Positions 8,192 to 17,585 of a stretch of 64,000 nt of DNA are shown here, in pieces; within the stretch, counting starts at the first letter, position 1, and every line of letters starts with the position of its first letter. The position numbers and the translations under genes were made by a program. The notes beneath the pieces are model-generated. The model was not told the DNA's origin and made no database searches. It was given only the letters and a program-made list of their open reading frames with translations. This stretch comes from Gillisella taibaishanensis (lineage in GTDB: Bacteria > Pseudomonadota > Alphaproteobacteria > Rhizobiales > Rhizobiaceae): NCBI RefSeq assembly GCF_001938985.1, contig NZ_MKIN01000024.1:248407-312406 (forward strand). The letters run 5' to 3'.

Positions 8192-9333
8192 GCGATCCAG
8201 TCCAGCCCGGCGACGGCAATATGCTCGCCATGGCCGTGCTCAATGCCATCCAAAATCCGGTCGTGATGGTCAACGCGGAGGGGCATATCGTCTTTGCCAA
8301 TTGGGAGGCGGAAGCGTTCTTCGGCGCCAGCGCCAGCCATCTTGCCCGCCACAAGATCTCGACCTTCATTCCCTTCGGCAGCCCATTGCTGGAGCTGATC
8401 GACCAGGTGCGGGAGCGGCGTGCGCCGGTCAATGAATATCGTGTGGACCTCAGTTCGCCCCGGCTCGGCCAGGACAAGCTGGTGGACCTCTACGTCGCCC
8501 CTGTAACAGTCGAAACCGGCGCCGTGGTCATCGTGTTCCAGGAACGCTCGATGGCCGACAAAATCGATCGCCAGCTTACCCACCGCGCCGCCGCGCGTTC
8601 GGTTACGGGGCTTGCCTCCATGCTTGCCCACGAGATCAAGAACCCGCTGTCGGGCATTCGCGGTGCGGCACAATTGCTGGAAAGCTCCGTGCCGCCCGAG
8701 GATCGCAACCTGACCCGGCTGATCTGCGACGAGACCGACCGCATTGTCTCGCTTGTCGATCGGATGGAAATCTTTTCCGACGAGCGGCCGGTGGATCGCA
8801 CCTCGATCAACATCCACTCTGTTCTCGACCATGTGAAGGCGATTGCCCAGGCGGGCTTTGCGCGGCATCTGAAGATCACAGAGAGCTATGATCCGTCGCT
8901 GCCGCCGGTCTTTGCCAACCGCGATCAGCTTGTGCAGGTCTTTCTGAACCTGATCAAGAATGCCGCTGAGGCGGTGGGCGACAAGTCTGATGGCGAGATC
9001 CAGCTGACGACTGCCTATCGGCCTGGCATCCGCCTGTCGGTGGCTGGCTCGCGCGAAAAGATCTCGTTGCCGCTGGAATTTTGCGTAGCCGACAATGGTC
9101 CGGGTGTGCCGTCGGATCTTCTGCCGCATCTGTTCGATCCGTTCATCACGACGAAGACGAACGGCTCTGGGTTGGGGCTGGCGCTGGTCGCCAAGATTAT
9201 CGGCGGCCATGGCGGCATCGTCGAGTGCGATAGCCAGGGCAACCGGACGATATTCCGTGTGTTGATGCCGGTCTCCAAGGAAACGGTAGATGAAGACGCG
9301 CCCGTTGCGAAATCCGTGGGAAGAATAAGATGA
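8188..9333 (+). CDS. ntrB: Nitrogen regulation sensor kinase NtrB
   Basis: 381-residue cytoplasmic histidine kinase that phosphorylates and dephosphorylates NtrC according to PII signalling. A PAS domain occupies about residues 12-120 (NAIQNPVVMVNAEG start). The dimerisation/phosphoacceptor segment has LAHEIKNPLSG with His148, followed by the ATPase domain with NLIKNAAEA (N box), DNGPGVP (G1), FDPFITTK (F) and GSGLGLALV (G2). There is no transmembrane segment, as expected for NtrB. Its ATG overlaps dusB and its stop overlaps ntrC, each by 4 bases, so the three genes are translationally coupled. Confidence 0.97.
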   Translation: MSDPVQPGDGNMLAMAVLNAIQNPVVMVNAEGHIVFANWEAEAFFGASASHLARHKISTFIPFGSPLLELIDQVRERRAPVNEYRVDLSSPRLGQDKLVDLYVAPVTVETGAVVIVFQERSMADKIDRQLTHRAAARSVTGLASMLAHEIKNPLSGIRGAAQLLESSVPPEDRNLTRLICDETDRIVSLVDRMEIFSDERPVDRTSINIHSVLDHVKAIAQAGFARHLKITESYDPSLPPVFANRDQLVQVFLNLIKNAAEAVGDKSDGEIQLTTAYRPGIRLSVAGSREKISLPLEFCVADNGPGVPSDLLPHLFDPFITTKTNGSGLGLALVAKIIGGHGGIVECDSQGNRTIFRVLMPVSKETVDEDAPVAKSVGRIR

Positions 9334-10781
9334 CAGCCACTATCCTTGTTGCCGATGACGATGCCGCGATCCGCACAGTGCTGAACCAGGCGCTGAGCCG
9401 CGCCGGTTACGACGTGCGCATCACATCCAACGCCGCCACCCTTTGGCGCTGGATTTCAGCTGGCGAGGGCGACCTTGTCGTGACGGATGTCGTCATGCCC
9501 GATGAAAATGCCTTCGATCTCTTGCCGCGCATCAAGAAGGCACGGCCGGATCTGCCGGTGCTGGTCATGAGCGCCCAAAACACCTTCATGACCGCCATTC
9601 GTGCTTCGGAAAAGGGCGCTTATGACTACCTGCCCAAGCCCTTCGACCTGACGGAACTGATCGCCATCATCGGCCGCGCGCTGGCCGAGCCGAAAAAGAA
9701 GCCGGCGCGTTTGGGCGACGACATGCAGGACGGAATGCCGCTGGTCGGCCGCTCCGCCGCCATGCAGGAAATCTACCGTGTCCTCGCCCGGCTGATGCAG
9801 ACCGACCTGACGCTGATGATTACAGGCGAATCCGGTACGGGCAAGGAACTGGTGGCCAAGGCGCTGCATGACTACGGCAAGCGCCGCAACGGTCCTTTCG
9901 TTGCGATCAACATGGCGGCCATACCGCGCGACCTGATCGAATCGGAACTGTTCGGCCATGAGAAGGGTGCCTTTACCGGCGCCCAGAACCGCTCAACCGG
10001 CCGCTTCGAGCAGGCCGAGGGCGGCACGCTATTCCTCGACGAAATCGGCGATATGCCGATGGATGCCCAGACCCGGCTTTTGCGCGTGCTGCAGCAGGGC
10101 GAATATACCACGGTCGGCGGACGCACCCCGATCCGCACCGATGTGCGCATCGTTGCCGCCACCAACAAGGACCTGAAACAATCGATCAATCAGGGCCTCT
10201 TCCGCGAAGACCTCTATTACCGTCTGAACGTGGTGCCGCTGCGCCTGCCGCCGCTGCGCGACCGGGCCGAGGACATCGCCGATCTCGTGCGCCACTTCAT
10301 CCAGCAGGGTGAAAAGGAAGGTCTGGACGCCAAGCGATTCGAGCAGGATGCGCTCGATGTGATGAAGTCCTATGCCTGGCCGGGTAATGTTCGCGAGCTG
10401 GAGAACCTGGTGCGCCGGCTGATGGCGCTTTATCCACAGGATGTTATTACCCGCGAAATCATCGAGCAGGAACTGCGCTCCGACATCACCGACAGCCCGA
10501 TCGCCAAGGCAGGGTCGGGCGGTGGTCACATGACCATTGCCCAGGCGGTGGAAGAGAATATGCGCACCTATTTCGCCTCTTTCGGCGATAATTTGCCGCC
10601 TCCGGGCCTTTACGACCGGGTTTTGACGGAAATGGAGTATCCGTTGATCCTTGCGGCTCTCACCGCAACCCGTGGTAATCAGATCAAGGCCGCCGATCTG
10701 CTCGGCCTCAACCGCAATACGCTGCGCAAGAAAATCCGCGAGCTTGGCGTTTCCGTCTATCGTAGTTCCCGCGGCGCTTGA
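9330..10781 (+). CDS. ntrC: Nitrogen regulation response regulator NtrC
   Basis: 483-residue sigma-54 enhancer-binding activator of nitrogen-limitation genes. The receiver domain covers 1-120 with acidic pocket DD at 10-11 and phosphoacceptor Asp53 (VTDVVMPDE). The AAA+ domain has Walker A GESGTGKE near 166-173, an intact GAFTGA loop at 213-218 for sigma-54 contact and Walker B LFLDEIGD. A Fis-type helix-turn-helix closes the protein (AADLLGLNRNTLRKKI). All functional motifs are present, in contrast with the paralogous NtrX downstream. Confidence 0.97.
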   Translation: MTATILVADDDAAIRTVLNQALSRAGYDVRITSNAATLWRWISAGEGDLVVTDVVMPDENAFDLLPRIKKARPDLPVLVMSAQNTFMTAIRASEKGAYDYLPKPFDLTELIAIIGRALAEPKKKPARLGDDMQDGMPLVGRSAAMQEIYRVLARLMQTDLTLMITGESGTGKELVAKALHDYGKRRNGPFVAINMAAIPRDLIESELFGHEKGAFTGAQNRSTGRFEQAEGGTLFLDEIGDMPMDAQTRLLRVLQQGEYTTVGGRTPIRTDVRIVAATNKDLKQSINQGLFREDLYYRLNVVPLRLPPLRDRAEDIADLVRHFIQQGEKEGLDAKRFEQDALDVMKSYAWPGNVRELENLVRRLMALYPQDVITREIIEQELRSDITDSPIAKAGSGGGHMTIAQAVEENMRTYFASFGDNLPPPGLYDRVLTEMEYPLILAALTATRGNQIKAADLLGLNRNTLRKKIRELGVSVYRSSRGA

Positions 10782-10958
10782 CATTTAGGCAATGCGCGTT
10801 GCAATTTCGCCACAATGCGTTGCTCAATGGCAACGGTGGGGAGACTGACACCAAAGCTCAAGACATCAGACGGCTAGGCGTTTGCGGCGTTGTTGCCCCG
10901 ACGCCACCGCCGGACTGAGGCTGGTGTAGCAATATTCCCTATGCGGAGACGGGACGAA

Positions 10959-13235
10959 ATGAGGACTGGCAGGCCTGCCGTGCAGACCGAAGAAGAGGCA
11001 GCGTTGACGCTCCAGCAGGAGCGGCAGTCTTCCTTTGCCTTGCCTGGGCTCATCCTGGCCGGCGGCGCGCTTGCTTGCGCGATGTTTACGCTGCCGGTCC
11101 TGCTCGGTCTCACCCCGATTGCGCCGACCTCGAATGTCCTGATCGGTTCTGCCGTCATCAACGCGCTCTTCGTCGTCGGGCTGCTGTTCCTGATCGGCCG
11201 CGAAGTCAGCCGATTGGTCAAAGCGCGGCGACGGGGCAGGGCGGCGGCCAGGTTGCATGTGCGCATCGTCGTGCTGTTTTCGATCGTGGCGATCACCCCG
11301 GCCATCCTGGTAGCGATTTTCGCCAGTATCACGCTCAATGTCGGTCTCGATCGCTGGTTCTCGATCCGCACCCAAGGCATCATCAATTCATCGCTGAATG
11401 TCGCTCAGGCCTATATGCTGGAGAATGCCAGCTATTTGCAGGGCCAGACGATTTCCATGGCGACGGATCTCGAGCGCAACCGGGCGCTGTTCTTTCTCGA
11501 TCGCACGGGCTTCATCGAATTGATGAGCCGTCAGGCGAAGGGGCGCGGCCTGCTGGGCGCGTTTCTGGTGCGCAAGGATGGCACGCCGATCCTTCAGGCC
11601 GATATCCCGACCGACAAGCCATTACCGGCCATTCCCCAGGACGCGCTGGACAAGGCTGCTGCCGGTCAGCCTACGCTGATCCCGCCTGGCGTCACCAATC
11701 TGGTGGGCGGCATCGTCAAGATGGATTCCCTCAGCGGCGCTTTTCTGTACACGGTGCGTGCTGTCGATCCGAAGGTCATGCGGGCCATGCGGGAGATGGA
11801 GGACAATACCGCGGAATATAAGTCGATGGAGGCTGGTCGTACGACGCTGCAGATCGCCTTCGCCGTGCTTTATCTTGGTTTTGCGCTGATCGTGCTGCTT
11901 GCTGCCATCTGGACGGCGATTGCCGTGGCCGACCGGATCGTGCGGCCGATCCGCCTTCTGATCGGCGCGGCGGACAACGTGGCGTCGGGCAATATGAACG
12001 TGGTTGTGCCGGTCCGCGTCGCCGATGGCGATGTCGGCAGTCTGTCGCGCACCTTCAACAAGATGATTTCGCAAATCCGCACCCAGCGCGACGAAATTCT
12101 TGAAGCGAAAGATGAGGTCGATGACCGGCGTCGCTTCATTGAGGCCGTGCTCTCCGGTGTGACCGCGGCGGTCATCGGCGTCGAGGACGACGGTCACATC
12201 ACGATCGTCAATCCGTCGGCGGAGCTGTTCCTGGCCCGCAGCGCCGAGGGATTGCTGGGCGAGACGCTGGAATCCGTTGCGCCGGAAATCAATACGGTGT
12301 TTGCCGAAGCCGCGTTGCGCCATAGAGGTGATTTCCGCAAGCAGATCAACCTTGTGCGCAGCGGCAAGGAGCGGACGCTGTCGGTGCAGGTCACCCGCGA
12401 GGAAACCCGCAACGCAACCGAATCCTACGTTATTACGCTCGACGACATCACCGACCTTGTTATTGCCCAGCGCTCAACTGCCTGGGCGGACGTGGCGCGC
12501 CGCATCGCCCATGAGATCAAGAACCCGCTGACCCCGATTCAGCTATCAGCAGAGCGGTTGAAGCGCCGTTATGGCAAGCAGATTGTGCCGGAAGATCGGG
12601 CGGTCTTCGACCAGTGTACCGATACGATCGTGCGCCAGGTCGAGGACATCGGCCGGATGGTCGATGAGTTCTCGTCCTTCGCGCGTATGCCGAAGCCCAC
12701 CAAACAGCCTGCGGACCTGCGCGACATCCTGAAAGACGCGATCTTCCTGCGCGAAATCGGCCATAGCGAATGCGAGTTTATTCGTGATGTCGGCGATACC
12801 CCGCTCGAGGGCTCCTTTGACGCCCGCATGCTGGCGCAGGCCTTTGGCAATCTTATCAAAAATGCGGTCGAGGCGATCGAAGCCGTGCCCGATGATGCCG
12901 AAAAGCTGCCGGGCCGCGTCTGGATCAGGGCCCTCACCGAAGAGCAGCGCGACAGTTTCGTGGTCGATATCATCGACAATGGCAAGGGACTGCCGGTCGA
13001 CAATCGCCACCGCATTCTCGAGCCTTACATGACGATGCGTGAAAAGGGCACGGGCCTCGGGCTCGCCATCGTCAAAAAGATCATTGAAGAGCATGGCGGT
13101 CAGCTTGAATTGCATGATGCGCCGGCAGAATTCGACGGCGGGCGCGGCGCGATGATCCGCGTCGTCCTGCCGCGTCATGTCGGCACCGTCCCCGCAGCCG
13201 CAGAGCATGGTAAGGAAGCAGCTTATGGCCTCTGA
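10959..13235 (+). CDS. ntrY: Membrane-bound sensor kinase NtrY
   Basis: Transmembrane histidine kinase, partner of NtrX, about 758 residues from the ATG at 10959. That ATG has GGAG 11 bases upstream; in-frame ATG 10941 and TTG 10890 are alternatives. Two N-terminal membrane segments (from LPGLILAGGALACAMF and NALFVVGLLFLIG) and another before a periplasmic sensor region (IVVLFSIVAITPAILVAIF) precede a further helix, a HAMP domain (RIVRPIRLLIGAADNVASG), a PAS domain and the kinase core with IAHEIKNPLTPIQLSAERL, NLIKNAVEA, DNGKGLP and GTGLGLAIV. In the alphaproteobacteria it senses nitrogen or redox status. It overlaps ntrX by 11 bases. Confidence 0.95.
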   Translation: MRTGRPAVQTEEEAALTLQQERQSSFALPGLILAGGALACAMFTLPVLLGLTPIAPTSNVLIGSAVINALFVVGLLFLIGREVSRLVKARRRGRAAARLHVRIVVLFSIVAITPAILVAIFASITLNVGLDRWFSIRTQGIINSSLNVAQAYMLENASYLQGQTISMATDLERNRALFFLDRTGFIELMSRQAKGRGLLGAFLVRKDGTPILQADIPTDKPLPAIPQDALDKAAAGQPTLIPPGVTNLVGGIVKMDSLSGAFLYTVRAVDPKVMRAMREMEDNTAEYKSMEAGRTTLQIAFAVLYLGFALIVLLAAIWTAIAVADRIVRPIRLLIGAADNVASGNMNVVVPVRVADGDVGSLSRTFNKMISQIRTQRDEILEAKDEVDDRRRFIEAVLSGVTAAVIGVEDDGHITIVNPSAELFLARSAEGLLGETLESVAPEINTVFAEAALRHRGDFRKQINLVRSGKERTLSVQVTREETRNATESYVITLDDITDLVIAQRSTAWADVARRIAHEIKNPLTPIQLSAERLKRRYGKQIVPEDRAVFDQCTDTIVRQVEDIGRMVDEFSSFARMPKPTKQPADLRDILKDAIFLREIGHSECEFIRDVGDTPLEGSFDARMLAQAFGNLIKNAVEAIEAVPDDAEKLPGRVWIRALTEEQRDSFVVDIIDNGKGLPVDNRHRILEPYMTMREKGTGLGLAIVKKIIEEHGGQLELHDAPAEFDGGRGAMIRVVLPRHVGTVPAAAEHGKEAAYGL

Positions 13236-14589
13236 TATTCTGGTGGTCGATGACGAGGAAGACATTCGTGAGATCGTCTCCGGCATCCTGAGCGATGAAG
13301 GGCACGAGACCCGTACTGCCCATGATGCCGATAGCGCATTGGCGGCAATTTCCGACCGCGTGCCCCGGCTGATTTTTCTCGATATCTGGATGCATGGCAG
13401 CCGGCTGGACGGCCTGGCGCTGCTTGACGAGATCAGGGCCCGCCATCCCGAGATGCCTGTCGTGATGATTTCGGGCCACGGCAATGTTGAGACGGCGGTA
13501 TCGGCGATCAAGCGTGGTGCCTTCGACTTCATCGAAAAGCCGTTCAAGGCTGACAGGCTGATCCTGATTGCCGAGCGGGCGCTGGAAAACTCCAAGCTGA
13601 AGCGCGAAGTGACCGAATTGAAGCGCCGCACCGGCGATGCCAATGAGCTGATCGGCAGCTCGGTTGCCGTATCGCAGCTGCGCCAGACGATCGAAAAAGT
13701 CGCCCCGACCAACAGCCGCATTATGATCGTTGGCCCCTCGGGTAGCGGCAAGGAGCTGGTCGCCCGGATGATCCACAAGCGATCGGCGCGCGCCGCTGGC
13801 CCGTTCGTGACGCTCAATGCTGCCGCCATCACGCCTGACCGGATGGAAGTGGCACTGTTCGGCACCGAGGGCGGTCCCGGCCAGACCCGCAAGATCGGTG
13901 CCCTGGAAGAGGCGCATCGCGGCATTCTCTATCTCGACGAAGTCGGCGAAATGCCGCGCGAGACCCAGAACAAGATCCTGCGCGTGCTTGTCGACCAGCA
14001 GTTCGAACGCGTCGGCGGCTCCAAGCGGGTGAAGGTCGATGTTCGCATCATTTCTTCGAGCGCCTACAATCTCGAAAGCCTGATTGCCGAGGGACGGTTC
14101 CGCGAGGACCTGTTCCATCGCCTGGCGGTCGTGCCTGTGCGGGTGCCGGCGCTTGCCGAGCGGCGCGAGGACATTCCATTCCTGGTCGACATGCTGGTGC
14201 GCCACATCGCCGAGCAGGCGGGCATCCGTCCGCGCAAGATCGGCGAAGATGCGATGGCGGTGCTGCAGGCCCATGACTGGCCGGGCAACATCCGGCAGTT
14301 GCGCAACAATATCGAGCGCCTTCTGATCCTGACCCAGAATGACGGGGCCGAGGTACCTATCAACGCCGACATGCTGCCGACAGACCTTGGCGAGATGCTG
14401 CCGAAGGTTTCAGGCCGCAATGACTACCAGATCATGACGCTGCCGCTGCGCGAGGCTCGCGAAATGTTCGAGCGCGACTATCTGATTGCTCAGATCAACC
14501 GGTTCGGCGGCAACATTTCTCGTACGGCGGAATTTGTCGGCATGGAGCGGTCGGCCCTGCACCGGAAGCTGAAATCACTGGGCGTCTGA
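13225..14589 (+). CDS. ntrX: Response regulator NtrX, lacking the GAFTGA loop
   Basis: 454-residue NtrC-family regulator. The frame is open further upstream, but ATG 13225 ([13 protein letters not shown]) has AAGGAAG just before it and gives the family N-terminus. Receiver with Asp53 (FLDIWMHG); AAA+ domain with Walker A GPSGSGKE and Walker [10 protein letters not shown]-terminal Fis-type HTH ([17 protein letters not shown]). Where NtrC carries GAFTGA after the ELFG block, this protein reads [18 protein letters not shown], so the sigma-54 contact loop is missing. That agrees with reports that alphaproteobacterial NtrX acts without sigma-54 and is seen here directly. Confidence 0.95.
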
Positions 14590-14770
14590 GGCTTCGAAAA
14601 GGCAGGAAACATCGCAATTACGCAATGAATTCGCTCAGGTTTTTCCCGATTGCGGAAAGTCCGACGATTTGATACCAGATATGACTGATGGGCACTGGGG
14701 AGGCTCGTCCAAAAAAATCACAAAATTGCAACCGGCACCCCCGGCCGGCAAGATAGAAAGAAGCGGCGCC

Positions 14771-15013
14771 ATGGCGGAACGTTCTCAGAATTTGCAGGAC
14801 CTTTTTCTCAATACGGTTCGCAAGCAGAAGATTTCCCTCACTATTTTCTTGATCAATGGTGTGAAGCTGACCGGCGTGGTCACCTCCTTTGATAATTTCT
14901 GCGTTCTGTTGCGTCGTGATGGGCACTCCCAGCTCGTCTACAAGCATGCCATTTCGACCATCATGCCGGGACAGCCGATGCAGATGTTCGAAAGCGAAGA
15001 GGCGGCTTCCTAA
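14771..15013 (+). CDS. hfq: RNA chaperone Hfq
   Basis: 80-residue Sm-like hexameric RNA-binding protein that pairs small RNAs with mRNAs and helps tune nitrogen-fixation and uptake genes in rhizobia. The Sm1 motif ([22 protein letters not shown]) and Sm2 motif ([12 protein letters not shown], containing the YKHA variant of YKH) are complete, and the N-terminal [14 protein letters not shown] is the rhizobial form. The start is ATG 14771; the open frame upstream lacks family similarity. A 181-base gap separates it from ntrX. It is followed by hflX in the usual order. Confidence 0.97.
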
Positions 15014-15157
15014 AATCGAGCCGACGATTATCCGGGAACAGATCAGGTCGATCTCCGTTGGACACGGTGGAGAGCGACCTTTTCCCATTTTACAAGCAGG
15101 ATTACGGCTATAGCCACAAGAGACACGACATCCGATTCCATCATTCCCGAACAGGAC

Positions 15158-16513
15158 ATGCATCGCGATACTATGCGAGCCCTGGTTCTCGTGCCGGTGC
15201 TGAAGCAGGCGCGCGGGGCCGATAAAGGCTCTGGCGACCTAGGTCCTGTGACGACTCGCAGCAATGAAAGCCGGTTGGAAGAGGCAATGGGTCTCGCGCG
15301 CGCGATCGACTTGACGATTGTTAAGGGCCTTATCGTCACGGTCAATCAACCGCGTCCGGCGACGCTGATCGGCTCTGGCAAGATCGAAGAAATCAAGGCT
15401 GAACTCGATGCGCAGGACGCGGGCCTTGTGATTGTCGATCACCCGCTCACGCCCGTGCAGCAGCGTAATCTGGAAAAGGAATGGAACGCTAAGGTCATCG
15501 ACCGGACGGGCCTGATCCTGGAAATCTTCGGCCGCCGTGCCTCCACCAAGGAAGGCACGCTTCAGGTCGATCTTGCTCATCTGAACTATCAGAAGGGCCG
15601 GCTGGTGCGCAGCTGGACCCACCTTGAGCGCCAGCGCGGCGGCGCGGGATTCATGGGCGGTCCGGGTGAAACCCAGATCGAAGCCGACCGACGCATGTTG
15701 CAGGACCGGATCGTCCGGCTGGAGCGCGAGCTGGAGCAGGTGGTGCGCACGCGCCAGCTGCACCGCGCCAAGCGTCGTAAGGTGCCACATCCGATCGTCG
15801 CCCTCGTCGGCTATACCAATGCCGGAAAATCGACGCTGTTCAACCGTATCACGGGCGCCGGCGTGCTGGCCGAGGACATGCTGTTTGCCACGCTCGATCC
15901 GACCTTGCGCCGGATGAAGCTCCCGCATGGCCGCACGGTGATCATGTCCGATACCGTCGGTTTTATCTCCGACCTGCCGACTCACCTCGTCGCCGCCTTC
16001 CGTGCCACGCTCGAAGAAGTGCTGGAAGCCGATTTGATCCTGCATGTCCGCGACATGTCCGATCCTGACAACGGCGCCCAATCCGGCGACGTGCTGCGCA
16101 TCCTTTCCGATCTCGGCATCGACGAGAAGGAGCGCGAGAGCCGCATCATCGAAGTCTGGAACAAGGTCGACCGGCTGGAGCCGGAAGTCCATGACGCCAT
16201 CGCCGAAAAGGCCGCCGGTCGACAGAATGTCATGGCCGTATCGGCAATTACAGGCGAGGGCGTCGATGCACTGATGGCCGAGATCGGCCAGCGCCTGTCT
16301 GGTGTCGTCACTGAGACGACAGTCATCCTGCCACCGGACAAGCTCTCGCTGATCCCCTGGGTCTACGAAAATGCCATGGTCGATGGCCGAGAGGACCGCG
16401 ACGACGGCTCGGTCTCCTTTGATTTGCGCCTGTCGGAACAACAGGCCAGCGCGTTGGAGCGCAAGCTCGGCATATTGCAGCCCGTCCGGGACGAGGACTG
16501 GGACTGGGACTGA
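15158..16513 (+). CDS. hflX: GTPase HflX
   Basis: 451-residue ribosome-associated GTPase (ribosome splitting and rescue, heat-stress role in E. coli). The N-terminal HflX domain has the RPATLIGSGKIEEI and DHPLTPVQQRNLE signatures, a coiled linker with GGAGFMGGPGETQIE, and the G domain has G1 GYTNAGKST, G3 DTVGF, G4 NKVD and G5 SAITGEG. The start at ATG 15158 is chosen for its nearby AGG; the frame is open all the way back to the hfq stop but has no usable start there. Probably cotranscribed with hfq. Confidence 0.95.
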   Translation: MHRDTMRALVLVPVLKQARGADKGSGDLGPVTTRSNESRLEEAMGLARAIDLTIVKGLIVTVNQPRPATLIGSGKIEEIKAELDAQDAGLVIVDHPLTPVQQRNLEKEWNAKVIDRTGLILEIFGRRASTKEGTLQVDLAHLNYQKGRLVRSWTHLERQRGGAGFMGGPGETQIEADRRMLQDRIVRLERELEQVVRTRQLHRAKRRKVPHPIVALVGYTNAGKSTLFNRITGAGVLAEDMLFATLDPTLRRMKLPHGRTVIMSDTVGFISDLPTHLVAAFRATLEEVLEADLILHVRDMSDPDNGAQSGDVLRILSDLGIDEKERESRIIEVWNKVDRLEPEVHDAIAEKAAGRQNVMAVSAITGEGVDALMAEIGQRLSGVVTETTVILPPDKLSLIPWVYENAMVDGREDRDDGSVSFDLRLSEQQASALERKLGILQPVRDEDWDWD

Positions 16514-16603
16514 GGTTTGCCGGAGGCAATTAGCAGACAAGCACCACGGCACACGTGATCAACTAACACGCTCTTGCTGCTTGCGAAGCATCAAGCAAGT
16601 CCC

Positions 16604-16631
16604 TTGACGGCCGACAATCGAGTCCTAGGTG
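16604..16631 (+). promoter_or_regulatory. Putative promoter of the DUF2778 gene
   Basis: TTGACG at 16604-16609 and TAGGTG at 16626-16631 are separated by 16 bases, a passable sigma-70-type arrangement 41 bases before the start codon. The -10 match is poor. The local sequence becomes AT-richer from here on. Confidence 0.3.
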
Positions 16632-16671
16632 CTTTCCTTTGATCGGTGAGGTTGATTTAAGGAGTTGGGGT

Positions 16672-17154
16672 ATGCCAGCATCATGTTCTTTTAAATTGAA
16701 CGGACAGTCGACCTCCGCGCTCATTTGCAATGGATTTGGGTCTGTTCCGGCGTTCTCAGGAATGACGCCGCATAAAGATGACCCCGGGGCAGTGGGGTTG
16801 GCCAATGTTGGCCCTTTGCCGCAAGGGCGTTACTACATTATTGATCGTCAACGCGGTGGACGGCTTGGGCCTCTGAGAGAGTGGATACAGGACGCAGTAA
16901 CTGGCGTCGACCGGAGCGAATGGTTTACTCTTTACCGTGTCGACGATGTTATTGATGATTATACGTTTGTGAACGGCGTAAAGAGGGGTAATTTCAGACT
17001 TCATCCCAATGGTCGATTTGGAATAAGCGAGGGATGCATCACTGTTTTGTCGCTTGAAAATTTTGAAAGACTCCGCGATTTCCTTTTAAAACAGTCATCC
17101 GGGTTCATTTCTGGCACGACCATAAAATACTATGGGACGGTGGATGTACAATGA
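16672..17154 (+). CDS. DUF2778 protein, Tlde1-like predicted peptidoglycan L,D-transpeptidase fold
   Basis: 160-residue protein whose N-terminus (CSFKLNGQSTSALICNGFG), GMTPHKDDPG, GPLPQGRYYIIDRQ and C-terminal RLHPNGRFGISEGCITVL match the DUF2778 family. This family contains Tlde1, a type VI effector of Salmonella acting on peptidoglycan tetrapeptides through an L,D-transpeptidase-like Cys/His site. Here the corresponding residues are His111 and Cys122 within a SEGC block. The ATG at 16672 has AAGGAG seven bases upstream. No Sec signal is present, compatible with delivery by another route. Lower GC than flanking housekeeping genes, and an ATGA overlap with a small membrane gene, suggest a laterally acquired toxin-type module; toxicity is inference. 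Confidence 0.75.
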   Translation: MPASCSFKLNGQSTSALICNGFGSVPAFSGMTPHKDDPGAVGLANVGPLPQGRYYIIDRQRGGRLGPLREWIQDAVTGVDRSEWFTLYRVDDVIDDYTFVNGVKRGNFRLHPNGRFGISEGCITVLSLENFERLRDFLLKQSSGFISGTTIKYYGTVDVQ

Positions 17155-17417
17155 AAGCGCTGTTCACGATACTGACTTCGCTTGTCCTGACAATCCCAAT
17201 GGCCATTTTGATTGGAAAATTTACCCCCTTGGGCAATTTTCTATTCAGTGAAGCCGGCTACAGGCTTCTTGATCCGCTGTTCGAGCTTTTCGGGAGTATT
17301 GGCGCTGAAGATCATATCGATATCATTTCATCGCTCATTCTTCTGATTGGCTTGCTGACTTCTCTCATCGTTACGTTGATTGCCGCCAAGATGATCTTCC
17401 GGACCCGTGGGAAATAA
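17151..17417 (+). CDS. Small two-helix membrane protein, candidate immunity protein
   Basis: 88-residue protein with two clear hydrophobic helices (about 5-25 and 58-80), a soluble loop of about 30 residues containing FGSIGAEDHIDI, and a basic tail RTRGK. The intervening segment is likely periplasmic by the positive-inside rule. Its ATG overlaps the DUF2778 stop by 4 bases (ATGA), so the two are translationally coupled. I do not recognise the family. Coupling to a predicted peptidoglycan-targeting enzyme makes an immunity or anchoring role attractive, but nothing in the sequence proves it. Confidence 0.65.
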   Translation: MKALFTILTSLVLTIPMAILIGKFTPLGNFLFSEAGYRLLDPLFELFGSIGAEDHIDIISSLILLIGLLTSLIVTLIAAKMIFRTRGK

Positions 17418-17482
17418 GACAGCTACACGTCGCTCGCGGTTGAAGACGATGACGACTTGGCACCGCTCTAAACCGAACTACA

Positions 17483-17525
17483 GCATCGGACCGCGCAGTG
17501 TGAGCCGGTTTTCGGAAAATCCGAT
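17483..17525. repeat. Rhizobial REP-like palindrome
   Basis: ATCGGA (17485-17490) and TCCGAT (17520-17525) bracket an imperfect stem containing a CCGGTTTTCGG core; the form (arm, AGTGTGAGCCGG, TTTTCGG, arm) is characteristic of dispersed intergenic palindromes of Rhizobiaceae. It sits in the gap between the small membrane gene and the convergent sulfotransferase-like gene. A related element lies at 22291-22330. Confidence 0.6.
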
Positions 17526-17585
17526 TCACACACCACGTTAGGCATGGTGCCGATTCAGGTTTTCGGCGCGGTGCTCTAGTCCCGG

